64,000 nt of DNA from NCBI RefSeq assembly GCF_001422375.1, contig NZ_LMMU01000009.1, positions 124,181 to 188,180 on the forward strand. Direction: 5' to 3'. The DNA is from Methylobacterium sp. Leaf99. GTDB taxonomy: Bacteria; Pseudomonadota; Alphaproteobacteria; Rhizobiales; Beijerinckiaceae. This document shows, piece by piece, positions 53,977 to 62,233 of the stretch. Under the pieces are notes generated by a model that searched no databases, had not been told where the DNA came from, and worked only from the letters and a program-made list of their open reading frames with translations. The position numbers and the translations under genes are program-made. Each line of letters begins with the position of its first letter. The first letter of the stretch is position 1.

Positions 53977-54261
53977 TCAGCGGGCGGAGTTGGTCGACGG
54001 CTGGGTGTTGGCCGGGACGGTGCTGCCGGTGCTGGCGGGCATGTCCGACTTCAGGCCGTTGTTCGGCTGGGCGGCGGCGGCGGGGTTCTGGGCGCCGGCC
54101 TTGGTCTGCGCCGCGTAGTCCGGCGGGGACTGCGAGCCCTGCCACGACATCAGGCCGACGATGGCCACCGCCAGGAGGGCGAGGCTGCCGAGCAGGACCG
54201 CGAGGACCGGCTTGCCCTTCTTGCCCTGACGGGATTCCTGTCCGTGAAGCTGCTCTGCCAT
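53977..54261 (-). CDS. Small single-helix membrane protein of unknown function
   Basis: This 94-residue protein has a basic N-terminus (HGQESRQGKKGKP), one membrane helix (VLAVLLGSLALLAVAIVGLM) and a polar Gln/Asn/Pro/Ala-rich tail that would face the periplasm (AQPNNGLKSDMPASTGS). No family was recognised. It is followed by a good terminator, which supports it as a real gene. It lies 90 bases downstream of the quinone reductase gene on the same strand. Confidence 0.65.
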   Translation of the reverse strand: MAEQLHGQESRQGKKGKPVLAVLLGSLALLAVAIVGLMSWQGSQSPPDYAAQTKAGAQNPAAAAQPNNGLKSDMPASTGSTVPANTQPSTNSAR

Positions 54262-54353
54262 GAAACCCTCGTTGATGGCGCCGACCCCGCGGGGCCGGAC
54301 GCGCGAATCCGTGATAAAGGTCAAACGCCGGGTCGGATCGGGAGTTCCTGTCC

Positions 54354-55376
54354 TCAGCGCCCGGTCACCAGCATGATCTTGCCGAGGTGCGCGCTCGATT
54401 CCATGAGTTCGTGGGCTTTCGCCGCCTCCTCCAGGGGGAACGTCGCGTGGATGACCGGCCGGATCGTCCCGGCCTCCAGGAGCGGCCACACGTCCCGGGC
54501 GAGCCCCCGCGCGATGCCGGCCTTCTCGGGTTTCGGCCGGGCCCGCAGGGTGGCGCCCGTGAAGGTGAGGCGCTTCATCATGATCGGCGTCATGCTGAAG
54601 GCGTCGACCTTGTAGCCCTGCATGAAGGCGATCTGGACGAGGCGCCCCTCGATGGCCAGGGCCGACAGGTTTTTCGCCAGGTACGGCGCGCCGACCATGT
54701 CGAGGATCACGTCGACGCCGTTGCCGTCGGTCAACGCCTTCACCCGCTCGACGAAGTCCTCCTCGCGATAATTGATGGCGGCTTCGGCGCCGAGGTCGAC
54801 GCAGAACGCGCATTTCTCGGCCGAGCCCGCCGTGGCGAAGACGCGGGCGCCGTGATGCCGGGCGATCTGGATCGCCGTCGAGCCGATGCCGCTCGACCCG
54901 CCATGGACGAGAAAGGCCTCGCCGGCCTGGAGCCGCCCGCGCTCGATCACCGTGGAATAGACGGTGAAGTAGTTTTCCGGGATGCCGGCCGCCTCCACCA
55001 GGGACAGGGGCGCCGGGCGCGGCAGGCACTGGCCGGCCTCGGCCACGGCGAACTCGGCATAGCCGCCGCTGATGGTGAGCGCGCAGACCTCGTCGCCCAG
55101 GGAAAATCCCTCGGCGCCCTCGCCCAACGCGACGATCCGCCCGGCGACTTCGAGGCCGGGGATCTCCGTGGCGCCCTTCGGCGGCGGATACTTGCCCTCG
55201 CGCTGCTGGATGTCCGGCCGGTTCACCCCCGCCGCCACCACCTCGATGAGCACTTGGCCCGGCCCGGCCTCGGGCAACGCCACCGTCTCGACGGCCAACA
55301 CCTCCGGCCCGCCGGCGGCGGTGAACCGGATCTGGCGCATGGTTTTGGGCAGGGTTTCGGGGAGGCTGGCGGTCAT
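54354..55376 (-). CDS. NAD(P)H quinone oxidoreductase, zeta-crystallin type
   Basis: This 340-residue enzyme of the medium-chain reductase superfamily lacks catalytic zinc ligands. It shows NRPDIQQREGKYPPPKGAT, PGLEVAGRIVALG, the nucleotide motif LVHGGSSGIGSTAIQIA at about 150, and the INYREEDF block typical of Qor/PIG3 proteins. It reduces quinones with NADPH in relatives. ATG at 55376 has AAAGGGA upstream. It borders the methyltransferase island, whose gene is divergent. Confidence 0.87.
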   Translation of the reverse strand: MTASLPETLPKTMRQIRFTAAGGPEVLAVETVALPEAGPGQVLIEVVAAGVNRPDIQQREGKYPPPKGATEIPGLEVAGRIVALGEGAEGFSLGDEVCALTISGGYAEFAVAEAGQCLPRPAPLSLVEAAGIPENYFTVYSTVIERGRLQAGEAFLVHGGSSGIGSTAIQIARHHGARVFATAGSAEKCAFCVDLGAEAAINYREEDFVERVKALTDGNGVDVILDMVGAPYLAKNLSALAIEGRLVQIAFMQGYKVDAFSMTPIMMKRLTFTGATLRARPKPEKAGIARGLARDVWPLLEAGTIRPVIHATFPLEEAAKAHELMESSAHLGKIMLVTGR

Positions 55377-55528
55377 GGCGGGGTTCCCTTTGGCGAGACC
55401 CGTCATGTGCGGTGGGGTGGGGTTTTGGCAAGGGATGGGGTTTTTGGGTGGGGCGGATCGGTGCCGCCGGGGGCCGGATCACCCTCTGCTCTGCTCCGGG
55501 TGTCCGGGGTGGAGGCGAATTTAAAAGC

Positions 55529-55551
55529 ACCGCTTTAAAGAGCGGTTGACA
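55529..55551 (+). promoter_or_regulatory. Palindrome and -35-like box upstream of the methyltransferase
   Basis: ACCGCT-TTAAAG-AGCGGT is a perfect 6-bp dyad. Its right arm abuts TTGACA (55546-55551), a consensus -35 box, in the divergent region between the quinone reductase and methyltransferase genes. No convincing -10 box was found 16-18 bases on. The geometry fits an operator covering a promoter, as used for control of restriction-modification genes. Confidence 0.42.
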
Positions 55552-55650
55552 AACCCGCTAATGGTTGATGATAGCGCTTCGGACCGCTAGGAATGACCTT
55601 GGCCGTTTGCGATCTAGCAAAGGAGGGTTTGCCTCTGCCAGGAGAGTAAG

Positions 55651-56712
55651 TTGACGACTGCAATTCCTGTATCCCGAGGTGGCAGGGATGGCCTGCTGAG
55701 TCTATTTTGCGGCGCCGGAGGCCTAGATCTGGGCTTCGAGAAGGCAGGCTTCGATGTTGATGCCGCGTTCGACCTGCGGCCAGACGCAATTCTATCTTAT
55801 AATTATAACCGGTCGCTTAAGTCGCGCGTTGCACGAGTCGGCAACGTCCGAGATATTACCTGCGAGACGCTTGATTTTCTAGCTGGGCGCAAGTTTGAGC
55901 CTCGCGGTATTATTGGCGGTCCGCCGTGCCAAAGCTTCAGCAGAGCGACGCACAGCGGTGAAGATGATCCGCGTCATGATCTTCCGCTCAAGTATGCGAA
56001 GTTGTTGAAAGACTTGAATGCGCGTAAGCCCGTCGAGTTTTTCGTGCTTGAAAACGTACCTGGTCTTTTGAAGCATAAGCATGCTGACCGGCTGAAAAAT
56101 TTTCTTCAAGCGTTCGAGGATGCAGGTTTTAGCGTTACGCAGAGCCTACTCAATGCTCGCAGCTTTGGCGTAGCTCAGAACAGGCCTAGATTGATTTTCA
56201 TTGGTATAAATCGCAATATTTTCGGAAATCTTGAGTGGGAACCTCCTGCTTCAAAGAAGGGATCAGAGAAGACTGTTCGTGATAAAATTGGCCATCTGCC
56301 GGAAGCTACCTTCTGGACGCGTGATTTAGTTCGTATGGAAATTGAGCATCATCCCAATCACTGGTGTATGATGCCGAAGTCGATTAGTTTCTCAACGCCT
56401 GGCCGACTTTCTCCGGGAACAGCTCGCGGGCGAAGCTTTCGCACACTCGAATGGGACAGCGTTAGTCCTACGGTTGCTTATGGCAATAGGGAAGTTCACG
56501 TTCATCCAAGCTGTCATCGGCGCCTTTCTGTGCATGAAGCCTTATTACTTCAAGGCTTCCCAAAGAATTTTACGTTGATGGGTAGCTTGTCCTCCCAGAT
56601 TACGCAAGTTAGCGAGGCTGTGCCACCTCCTTTGGCAAAAGCAGTTGCAGTAAGCCTAATTCGCTTTCTTAAGCAGGCGGCACGAGATCTGGATATCGGT
56701 AAGGCGGCGTAG
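55651..56712 (+). CDS. DNA (cytosine-5-)-methyltransferase
   Basis: This 353-residue m5C methyltransferase has all the main motifs in order: motif I LLSLFCGAGGLDLGFEKAGF (residues 15-34), catalytic Cys93 in GGPPCQSFSR (IV), ENVPGL (VI, 134-139), QNRPRLIFIG (VIII, about 176), a short target-recognition part (about 215-285), and RRLSVHEALLLQGFP plus QVSEAVPPPLAKAVA (IX-X). It methylates cytosine in a specific but unpredictable sequence. The start is a TTG at 55651 with AGGAGAG just upstream. It uses AT-richer codons than its neighbours. Its 3' end overlaps the convergent gene by 44 bases. Confidence 0.93.
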   Translation: MTTAIPVSRGGRDGLLSLFCGAGGLDLGFEKAGFDVDAAFDLRPDAILSYNYNRSLKSRVARVGNVRDITCETLDFLAGRKFEPRGIIGGPPCQSFSRATHSGEDDPRHDLPLKYAKLLKDLNARKPVEFFVLENVPGLLKHKHADRLKNFLQAFEDAGFSVTQSLLNARSFGVAQNRPRLIFIGINRNIFGNLEWEPPASKKGSEKTVRDKIGHLPEATFWTRDLVRMEIEHHPNHWCMMPKSISFSTPGRLSPGTARGRSFRTLEWDSVSPTVAYGNREVHVHPSCHRRLSVHEALLLQGFPKNFTLMGSLSSQITQVSEAVPPPLAKAVAVSLIRFLKQAARDLDIGKAA

Positions 56713-57958
56713 TTTGCCCTTGAATGGACTGCGCCTGCAGAGGAGCCAGCGCCTCCCGTTCGTAGCCGATTTCAGCAAGGAGGTCGTGCGTTCTTGCGTT
56801 CAGGGTTTCAGCGAGCACTGCATCCTGCTCCATTAGACTGTCTAAATTATCGATCTGGCATGCAGCCGAAAGAATCTGCATTGAGGGGTTCTCGGGCGAT
56901 GCACCCGGCGAAGGCTGCTGGCGAGTAACCCCAAATGGGTCTGTTAGTCCGACGGGCGGCGGGATAAACTCAAACGCCAAAGAGCACATGGACGGATCGG
57001 GATTGTCCATTGGCCGAGTAGAATAGCAGTGAGATCTTTTAAGCTTCACCGACCACTGCTTCTGCTCCGCAAGATGTAGAAGCCACTTCGAAATACCAAG
57101 AGAAAACAGGTCTAAAAGGGATCGTCCATCTTTATTTTTTGCAGTTGCAATGGCATTATCAATGTTATCTGTTTCTGGGTCCAAGAGGTCGCATGCACCA
57201 TTGCTAAACTCGTTACTATGCGCTGCGTTTTCGCGAATCGCATTACAAATAGCGTCAAGTGTCTCCATGTCCATATCACCGGATCTAACGTCAACAGTGA
57301 GAAAGAAGAGCCAGCGATGGTTAGCCTTGCTGAGCTGCAGTTCAACTAGACGGTAGATCGCGTCAATCAAACGTCCTGAATGTTTTGCCCGAGTTGGAGC
57401 AATTGATCCGCAGGCATCAATATTGACGACATGGAAAGGAGCGCGCCGCCTCAGTTCTGCCAATGTACTCCCATCAGATTTGCAGATTGACTCAAAGCTT
57501 CGCGGAAATGTCACCGACTTGTCACTGATATATCCTGCTTGAACGAGCCCCGTCTCACGGACTATTGCGCGTGCCATCAAGGGAGCCTCAACTGCATCAC
57601 TGAGAAAGCCCACAGATGTGAGATGACAATCTTTTCCAGAGCACATTTCTGCAATAAGCCGCACGTCGAGATAGTCTAAACCCGGTAGAGTTAAGTAGCG
57701 TACTTCGGGATAAACTCGTGCCGTGGTGCCATCGGGCATAACGATATCGCGATGAACGAGGTTATTCTGTGCCTTAAGCCTGTCTATCAAGCCAGTGGCC
57801 AGCCCTACCCACTGATCCTGACGCACTTTTTGTTTGCGAGGCCTATGCCAGGCAAAAAGCTCAGTCAGCTTTATGGGAACAGCATCTAAGGTAACTTCGT
57901 TTGGAAGGGATTCTTCGGCGAATTCATTACCGAAGAATTCATCATCACTTGGAGCCAT
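56669..57958 (-). CDS. Protein of unknown function in the modification island
   Basis: This 429-residue protein is soluble, with no membrane segment or signal. Visible features are an acidic N-terminus (DDEFFGNEFAEES), a block KLTELFAWHRPRKQKVRQDQW (in pieces TELFAWHRPR, KVRQDQWVG), a central VNIDACGSIAPTR, LQLSKANHRWLFFLTVDVR with DMDMETLDAI, and a Pro/Gln-rich C-terminus. The central part alternates strands and helices and could be an alpha/beta nucleotide or nuclease-like fold, but no catalytic motif was identified. Its start overlaps the GHKL ATPase stop by 14 to 20 bases, depending on whether ATG 57958 or GTG 57964 is used, so the two are coupled. It is probably the third gene of a Vsr-ATPase-X operon. 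Confidence 0.75.
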   Translation of the reverse strand: MAPSDDEFFGNEFAEESLPNEVTLDAVPIKLTELFAWHRPRKQKVRQDQWVGLATGLIDRLKAQNNLVHRDIVMPDGTTARVYPEVRYLTLPGLDYLDVRLIAEMCSGKDCHLTSVGFLSDAVEAPLMARAIVRETGLVQAGYISDKSVTFPRSFESICKSDGSTLAELRRRAPFHVVNIDACGSIAPTRAKHSGRLIDAIYRLVELQLSKANHRWLFFLTVDVRSGDMDMETLDAICNAIRENAAHSNEFSNGACDLLDPETDNIDNAIATAKNKDGRSLLDLFSLGISKWLLHLAEQKQWSVKLKRSHCYSTRPMDNPDPSMCSLAFEFIPPPVGLTDPFGVTRQQPSPGASPENPSMQILSAACQIDNLDSLMEQDAVLAETLNARTHDLLAEIGYEREALAPLQAQSIQGQTTPPYRYPDLVPPA

Positions 57959-59861
57959 GAGCACGCATCACTTGGATAATGTCATTGATAAGGGCGGCGC
58001 GATCAACAGCCCGCAGCTCGGACAGAACGCCATAAGCCTCAAGAACGACAGACAATGCCGTCGCAAGTGGCACGTCCTCTTTCTTCGGTTGCCGATCCCA
58101 AACTATGCTGGCTTCGGAAACGCTTGTAGGAAGCTCGACGAAGGAGGTAGATGTGCGAAGCGGCGGGTCCGCCTCTTCTCCCCGTCTTGCCGCCCAGATC
58201 GAGTATGCTGATCCCAAAATCGCCTGCTGTGTTTTTGCGCGGCCTTCTTCGCGTTCCCGTCCAAGATCCTCACTCGCCAGCAGCTTGAGCCGATTTACGA
58301 GAAGCCTCAGCGCACGATGCAGCCATTTCTGAATGTAGATATAATGGGGATGGCTGTAATTGAATGATTCTCGATCAATATTTATTGCGCCGTCTAGGCC
58401 CTCCAGTACATATATTTCAGCAGTGATTTGCCGAAGTCGGTTCTGTTCAGAAACTTGATAATCTAAAAATCTTTGATCATAGAGCGTTCCACTAGCTTCG
58501 CGTACGCGTATTAATGACCCTTGGATATCTTTAGGGCTTATTTTGCTGTTCCAGTATAGATACGCCTCAAACCGAAGCCTTCCACCAGCGCGGCCTAGCG
58601 CTGCCTCAGGAAATGGTGCCTCGTCGGCTCCGACCATCATTACGGGTTGGCCAACACGTGAATCGTTCGCAAGCTGCATCGATAGTTCAATGGGCCGCCG
58701 TAGAAGTACTCCATCAAATAAGACATCGAAGCTTCCAATGATATCAGCCTGACCTGATACAAGCCCAAGCTTGCTCCTGACACTTTGGCCTGACTTCAGC
58801 TCAATGGCTTCTGGGCGCCTATTGCCCTGCGGGACGTCGAGAAATAGGACTCCGCTCCCTCCTTCGAGATCGAACGGATGTCGGTTGATATATTGAAGGG
58901 GCAGCGCCAAGCTTAGCTTCCAGATTGAACGCAGGTATTCGTCCAGCTGCTCAAGTGAGGGCGAGCGCTTGGCACCTCGTTCACTCTCAGACGCTGCACG
59001 AACAAGTCCTTGGAACCGGGCAAGTGGACTATCGTTGTCGTGCCACGGTAGATTCGCCTTCAACCCCTCCAGCTTCCGTTTCTGGTCAGTTAGGCATCCA
59101 ATGTGATATTTAGGCGGCGTAACAATCGGTTCACCTGTAGGCCCAAGCTCAGCTTGAGCTTGCCATAGATTTACACTTTGAAGGAGGCGGCGAATTTCAG
59201 GCCGAAGCTCGTGAAGAACTATAGTCGTGCCATGCGAATCTTTTTCACATTCAGGCACTTCTTCGGAGCTGATACTGACACGGCCTGCCTCGAACTCGGC
59301 GTCTGGAGCCGTTTCTTTTAGGCGGCTTTCGTTATGCGTGCTGAGAACAACTGTTGCCCAAGTGCGAACCCGTTCTCCTTTGGCTTTCGTGATAATCTGG
59401 AAATGCTGGGTGAGTTGGGCGACAGCGAACAGCCCGATCCCAATTTTTCCAATCAGCGGACGGCCGCCTGGGCTGAGGTCAGGGTCGGCTTCTTGCGCGG
59501 TGTGGAAGACCGCCCCGGCGCTTGTCCGCTTGCTGCTACCGCCAATATTCTGAACAACGTAAGCAAGCGTCTCTGGATTCATCCCGGCGCCATCGTCTCG
59601 CACGATGATTTGATCAAATTCCGGCGAGCCGGTTTCAATGACCACGCGCTGGGCATCGGCATCGTAGGCATTCGCACAGAGTTCTCGGAACGCCGCCCAT
59701 GGTTCGCGGTAAATTCCATCGGTCACCCGAGCGATAATGCGCTGACTAGTGGAAAGGGGCAGCTGAATCACATCACCTTCAACTGCCTGCCTTATCTTCT
59801 CGCCTAGTGCGACTGCGTGAGCATTCCGGTCGGACCGTATGGTAGCCGAATCTGAAATCAT
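57945..59861 (-). CDS. GHKL (HSP90/MutL/MORC-like) ATPase
   Basis: This 638-residue protein has the Bergerat ATP-binding fold at its N-terminus: N box FRELCANAYDADA (Glu60, Asn64, Asp67), G1 DDGAGM (89-94), GGSSKR (107-112) and G2 GKIGIGLFA (138-146). A middle domain (about 230-420) and a long helical C-terminal part (KWLHRALRLLVNRLKLLASE) follow, as in HSP90/MORC-like dimers. ATP-driven clamping on DNA or on partner proteins is the expected behaviour. It starts 17 bases after vsr and overlaps the next gene, so the three form one operon. No kinase HisKA domain is present. Confidence 0.88.
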   Translation of the reverse strand: MISDSATIRSDRNAHAVALGEKIRQAVEGDVIQLPLSTSQRIIARVTDGIYREPWAAFRELCANAYDADAQRVVIETGSPEFDQIIVRDDGAGMNPETLAYVVQNIGGSSKRTSAGAVFHTAQEADPDLSPGGRPLIGKIGIGLFAVAQLTQHFQIITKAKGERVRTWATVVLSTHNESRLKETAPDAEFEAGRVSISSEEVPECEKDSHGTTIVLHELRPEIRRLLQSVNLWQAQAELGPTGEPIVTPPKYHIGCLTDQKRKLEGLKANLPWHDNDSPLARFQGLVRAASESERGAKRSPSLEQLDEYLRSIWKLSLALPLQYINRHPFDLEGGSGVLFLDVPQGNRRPEAIELKSGQSVRSKLGLVSGQADIIGSFDVLFDGVLLRRPIELSMQLANDSRVGQPVMMVGADEAPFPEAALGRAGGRLRFEAYLYWNSKISPKDIQGSLIRVREASGTLYDQRFLDYQVSEQNRLRQITAEIYVLEGLDGAINIDRESFNYSHPHYIYIQKWLHRALRLLVNRLKLLASEDLGREREEGRAKTQQAILGSAYSIWAARRGEEADPPLRTSTSFVELPTSVSEASIVWDRQPKKEDVPLATALSVVLEAYGVLSELRAVDRAALINDIIQVMRAHGSK

Positions 59862-59878
59862 TAGTTCCTCAGCCCAGC

Positions 59879-60391
59879 CTACTTATCCGCATCGGCTAGC
59901 GAAACGCCATCGCCAGCTGCAAACGAGATGCCACCATTGTGCTTAATAAGCGACTTGCTGACCAATGATTGAGAAATCCCCTGAAGACGACCGGCGAGCT
60001 GCTCTCGATCACGGATCACGCATTCCCAAATGACCTCTACTCCCCAGCCTAAGCTTGCCAAGGAAACTCGTGCTTCTTCGTCCCGTCTGACGTTGCCAGA
60101 GAGCTTTGGTTCCCAATATTCAGTTCTGGTTTTCGGCTTTGAGGCTAGTCGGCAATTTGCATGCTGATGCCAGAAACAGCCGTGGACAAAGATGGCGAGT
60201 TTGTGGCGTGGTAGAACAATGTCTGGCTTGCCGGCAAGATCGCGTCTGTGAAGTCGAAAGCGTAGCCCCATTGCGTGCAGCATTTGGCGCACCGCTAGCT
60301 CAGGCCCCGTATTTTTTGAGCGTATACGAGACATCAGCTCGCTACGTTGCGTAGAAGCTGTGATTGTCAGCTTTGCCGCCATTTCTGGCAT
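59879..60391 (-). CDS. vsr: Very-short-patch-repair type endonuclease (Vsr)
   Basis: This 170-residue nuclease of the Vsr family has the N-terminal RSELMSRIRSKNTGPELAVR motif, catalytic Asp57 in GKPDIVLP, HGCFWHQH (His70, His75), and Zn-ligand-like Cys72, His77, Cys80 and Cys124 (WECVIRD). Vsr nicks beside T:G mismatches made by deamination of methylated cytosine. One residue more than in E. coli Vsr separates the middle zinc ligands. The start at 60391 follows AAAGGGGG; ATG at 60382 is an alternative. The 30-residue C-terminal extension (KSLIKHNGGISFAAGDG) is not typical. It heads the operon with the GHKL ATPase. Confidence 0.92.
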   Translation of the reverse strand: MPEMAAKLTITASTQRSELMSRIRSKNTGPELAVRQMLHAMGLRFRLHRRDLAGKPDIVLPRHKLAIFVHGCFWHQHANCRLASKPKTRTEYWEPKLSGNVRRDEEARVSLASLGWGVEVIWECVIRDREQLAGRLQGISQSLVSKSLIKHNGGISFAAGDGVSLADADK

Positions 60392-60773
60392 GCCCCCTTT
60401 ATCTTACCCTCCATAAAGCCAAAAATCTCGGCCTGAAGGCGCCGGTCGCCAAGCGTTTTCAGACCTTACCGCATATCGTCCGTAACAGCCACAGGTGGTT
60501 GATTTACAAGAGTGCTACCCCGCGACAGGTCTGAACTCGTCACTTGCGTCCTCTCGTACGGTCCCTTCAGTCTTAAAAAAGGGGCGGCATACCGCGGAAG
60601 ATTCAGAAGCGAAATGCCTGCGTTCAAGGTCGCGACTACCTTCTGCTTCTGGTGCGGAGCTGCCTATCGTTTCTCAAGCGGTAAGTGCACGTTTTCTTCG
60701 CCTCCTGAAGGCTTAACGGTAAAGGTTCACTCCCTGCTGAAGTCAAGCGCGGCCACCAGCCCCCAAAAAACCC
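60392..60773. other. Gene-free right edge of the island
   Basis: About 380 bases between vsr and upp. It should hold the promoter of the vsr operon. Composition shifts from AT-rich to host-like across it. No tRNA, integrase remnant or direct repeat matching the left edge near 55.5 kb was recognised. Confidence 0.5.
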
Positions 60774-61412
60774 CTACCGCGTGCCGTACATCCGATCCCC
60801 CGCATCCCCCAGCCCCGGCACGATGTAGCCGTGGTCGTTGAGGTGGCTGTCGATTGACGCCGTCCAGATCGGGATGTCGGGGTGGCTGGCCCGGAGGTGC
60901 CTGATCCCCTCGGGGGCGGCGAGCAGGCAGACGAAGCGGAGGTCCTGGGCGCCGCGGGCCTTGAGGAGGGTGATGGCCGCCACCGCCGAGTTGCCCGTGG
61001 CGAGCATGGGATCGAGGACCAGGACCGTGCGGTCGGCGAGATCGGACGGCGCCTTGAAGTAGTATTCCACCGCCTCCAGGCTCTCGGGGTCGCGGTAGAG
61101 CCCGATATGGGCGACCCGGGCCGAGGGCATCAGCGACAGCATCCCGTCGAGGAAGCCGGTGCCGGCGCGCAGGATCGGGGCCAGCACGAGCTTCTTGCCG
61201 GCGATCTGCGGCGCCTGCATCGCCTGGATCGGGGTCTCGATGGTCACCGATTCGAGGGGCAGGTCGCGGGTGACCTCGTAGGCCAGGAGCATGCCGATCT
61301 CGTTGAGGATCTGGCGGAACCCCTTGGTCGAGCGCGCCCGGTCGCGCAGGAGCGTCAGCTTGTGCTGGACCAGGGGGTGGTCGACCACCCGGACTGCCGC
61401 CGCGTCCTGCAT
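60774..61412 (-). CDS. upp: Uracil phosphoribosyltransferase Upp
   Basis: This 212-residue salvage enzyme converts uracil and PRPP to UMP. It has the PRPP loop [21 protein letters not shown] (about 125-145), the flexible region [15 protein letters not shown] and the C-terminal uracil-binding [17 protein letters not shown]. The length and ends match Upp exactly. Host-like codon use marks the end of the AT-rich island. deoB lies nearby, fitting a nucleoside salvage neighbourhood. Confidence 0.96.
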   Translation of the reverse strand: MQDAAAVRVVDHPLVQHKLTLLRDRARSTKGFRQILNEIGMLLAYEVTRDLPLESVTIETPIQAMQAPQIAGKKLVLAPILRAGTGFLDGMLSLMPSARVAHIGLYRDPESLEAVEYYFKAPSDLADRTVLVLDPMLATGNSAVAAITLLKARGAQDLRFVCLLAAPEGIRHLRASHPDIPIWTASIDSHLNDHGYIVPGLGDAGDRMYGTR

Positions 61413-61508
61413 CGCCGCAAACACCTTCCCGGTCGGGCCGGCGAAAGGCGGACCCGAGCCCAGATGTCTTAGCGCATCGGGGCATCCCCCGCGACGGGTG
61501 GGCCCACG

Positions 61509-61542
61509 AAAAAGGGGCTCCCGGCTTTTCGCCGGAAGCCCC
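61509..61542 (-). terminator. Rho-independent terminator of the DUF2852 gene
   Basis: GGGGCTCCCGGC and GCCGGAAGCCCC form a 12-bp stem with one mismatch around a five-base loop. Read on the minus strand it ends in TTTTT, about 25 bases after the DUF2852 stop. Confidence 0.88.
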
Positions 61543-61567
61543 CGTCGTGATGTCACGCCGAAAGAAT

Positions 61568-62035
61568 TCAGACGGAGCGGGTCGAATCGGCGGCGCGCTT
61601 CTGCGCCATGTAGGCGTCGAATTCCTCGCGGTCCTTGGCCCGCTTCAGGCCCTCGACATACTCCGAGAACGCGCGGCTCTCCTCGGCGAGCGCCTTGCGC
61701 TGGGCGTCGAGGCGGTCGAGCTCGGCCTTGCGGTAATCGTCGAAGGCGCGGTTGCCGGTGGTGCCGTTGGCCGCCTCGTAGGCGGCGGCGAAGCGCGAGC
61801 GCCCGGTGCCGCCGGCGTTCCAGGCGTTGCCCCAGGCGCTGCCGCGGCTGGCGAGGCCTCGCATCTCGCTGAGCGCCGGATAGCCGGCGACCTTCCAGGC
61901 GACGTAGGCCACGGCCGCCGGCCACCAGTAGATGAAGCCGACCACGATGGCGCCGATCTCGAACGAGCGCTTGGGAAACGGGCCGCTGCGGCAGGCTTTG
62001 CCGGAGGACCAGGGGGAAGTGGAGGATAGACTCAC
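61568..62035 (-). CDS. DUF2852 membrane protein
   Basis: This 155-residue protein has one strong membrane helix near residue 27-48 ([20 protein letters not shown]) and a C-terminal charged helical part with [20 protein letters not shown] and [12 protein letters not shown]. The arrangement, including [10 protein letters not shown] before the helix and the [10 protein letters not shown] end, is that of DUF2852, confined to alphaproteobacteria and of unknown role. A well-formed terminator follows. Confidence 0.85.
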   Translation of the reverse strand: MSLSSTSPWSSGKACRSGPFPKRSFEIGAIVVGFIYWWPAAVAYVAWKVAGYPALSEMRGLASRGSAWGNAWNAGGTGRSRFAAAYEAANGTTGNRAFDDYRKAELDRLDAQRKALAEESRAFSEYVEGLKRAKDREEFDAYMAQKRAADSTRSV

Positions 62036-62233
62036 GGCTCACGTCTCCGATGTTAATGTGAACGACATTCACTTGCGGATGCGGCGGCGGGCTTTCAAGG
62101 GGGCGCGGCGCGCATTCGTGCAAGGGGCGCGGCGCGCATTCGTGCGTCCGCCCGTTCCATGGGGGGGGATGCGCCGTTCCATGGGGGGCGTGTGACGGCG
62201 CGCCGTGCCGCGCGCGCGCCGGGCGGTCCCGGC

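Noticed and set aside
53977..55530. A 517-codon open frame across the small membrane protein and the quinone reductase gene
   Set aside because: Only the last 94 codons look like a protein; the rest is antisense-like or out-of-frame shadow of the quinone reductase gene on the same strand.
55500..60773. Integrase or attachment-site repeats bounding the island
   Set aside because: No integrase gene, tRNA or direct repeat shared by the two edges was recognised.
60495..60841. Small frames between vsr and upp
   Set aside because: Overlapping frames with no start site, family or conserved pattern; most likely non-coding.
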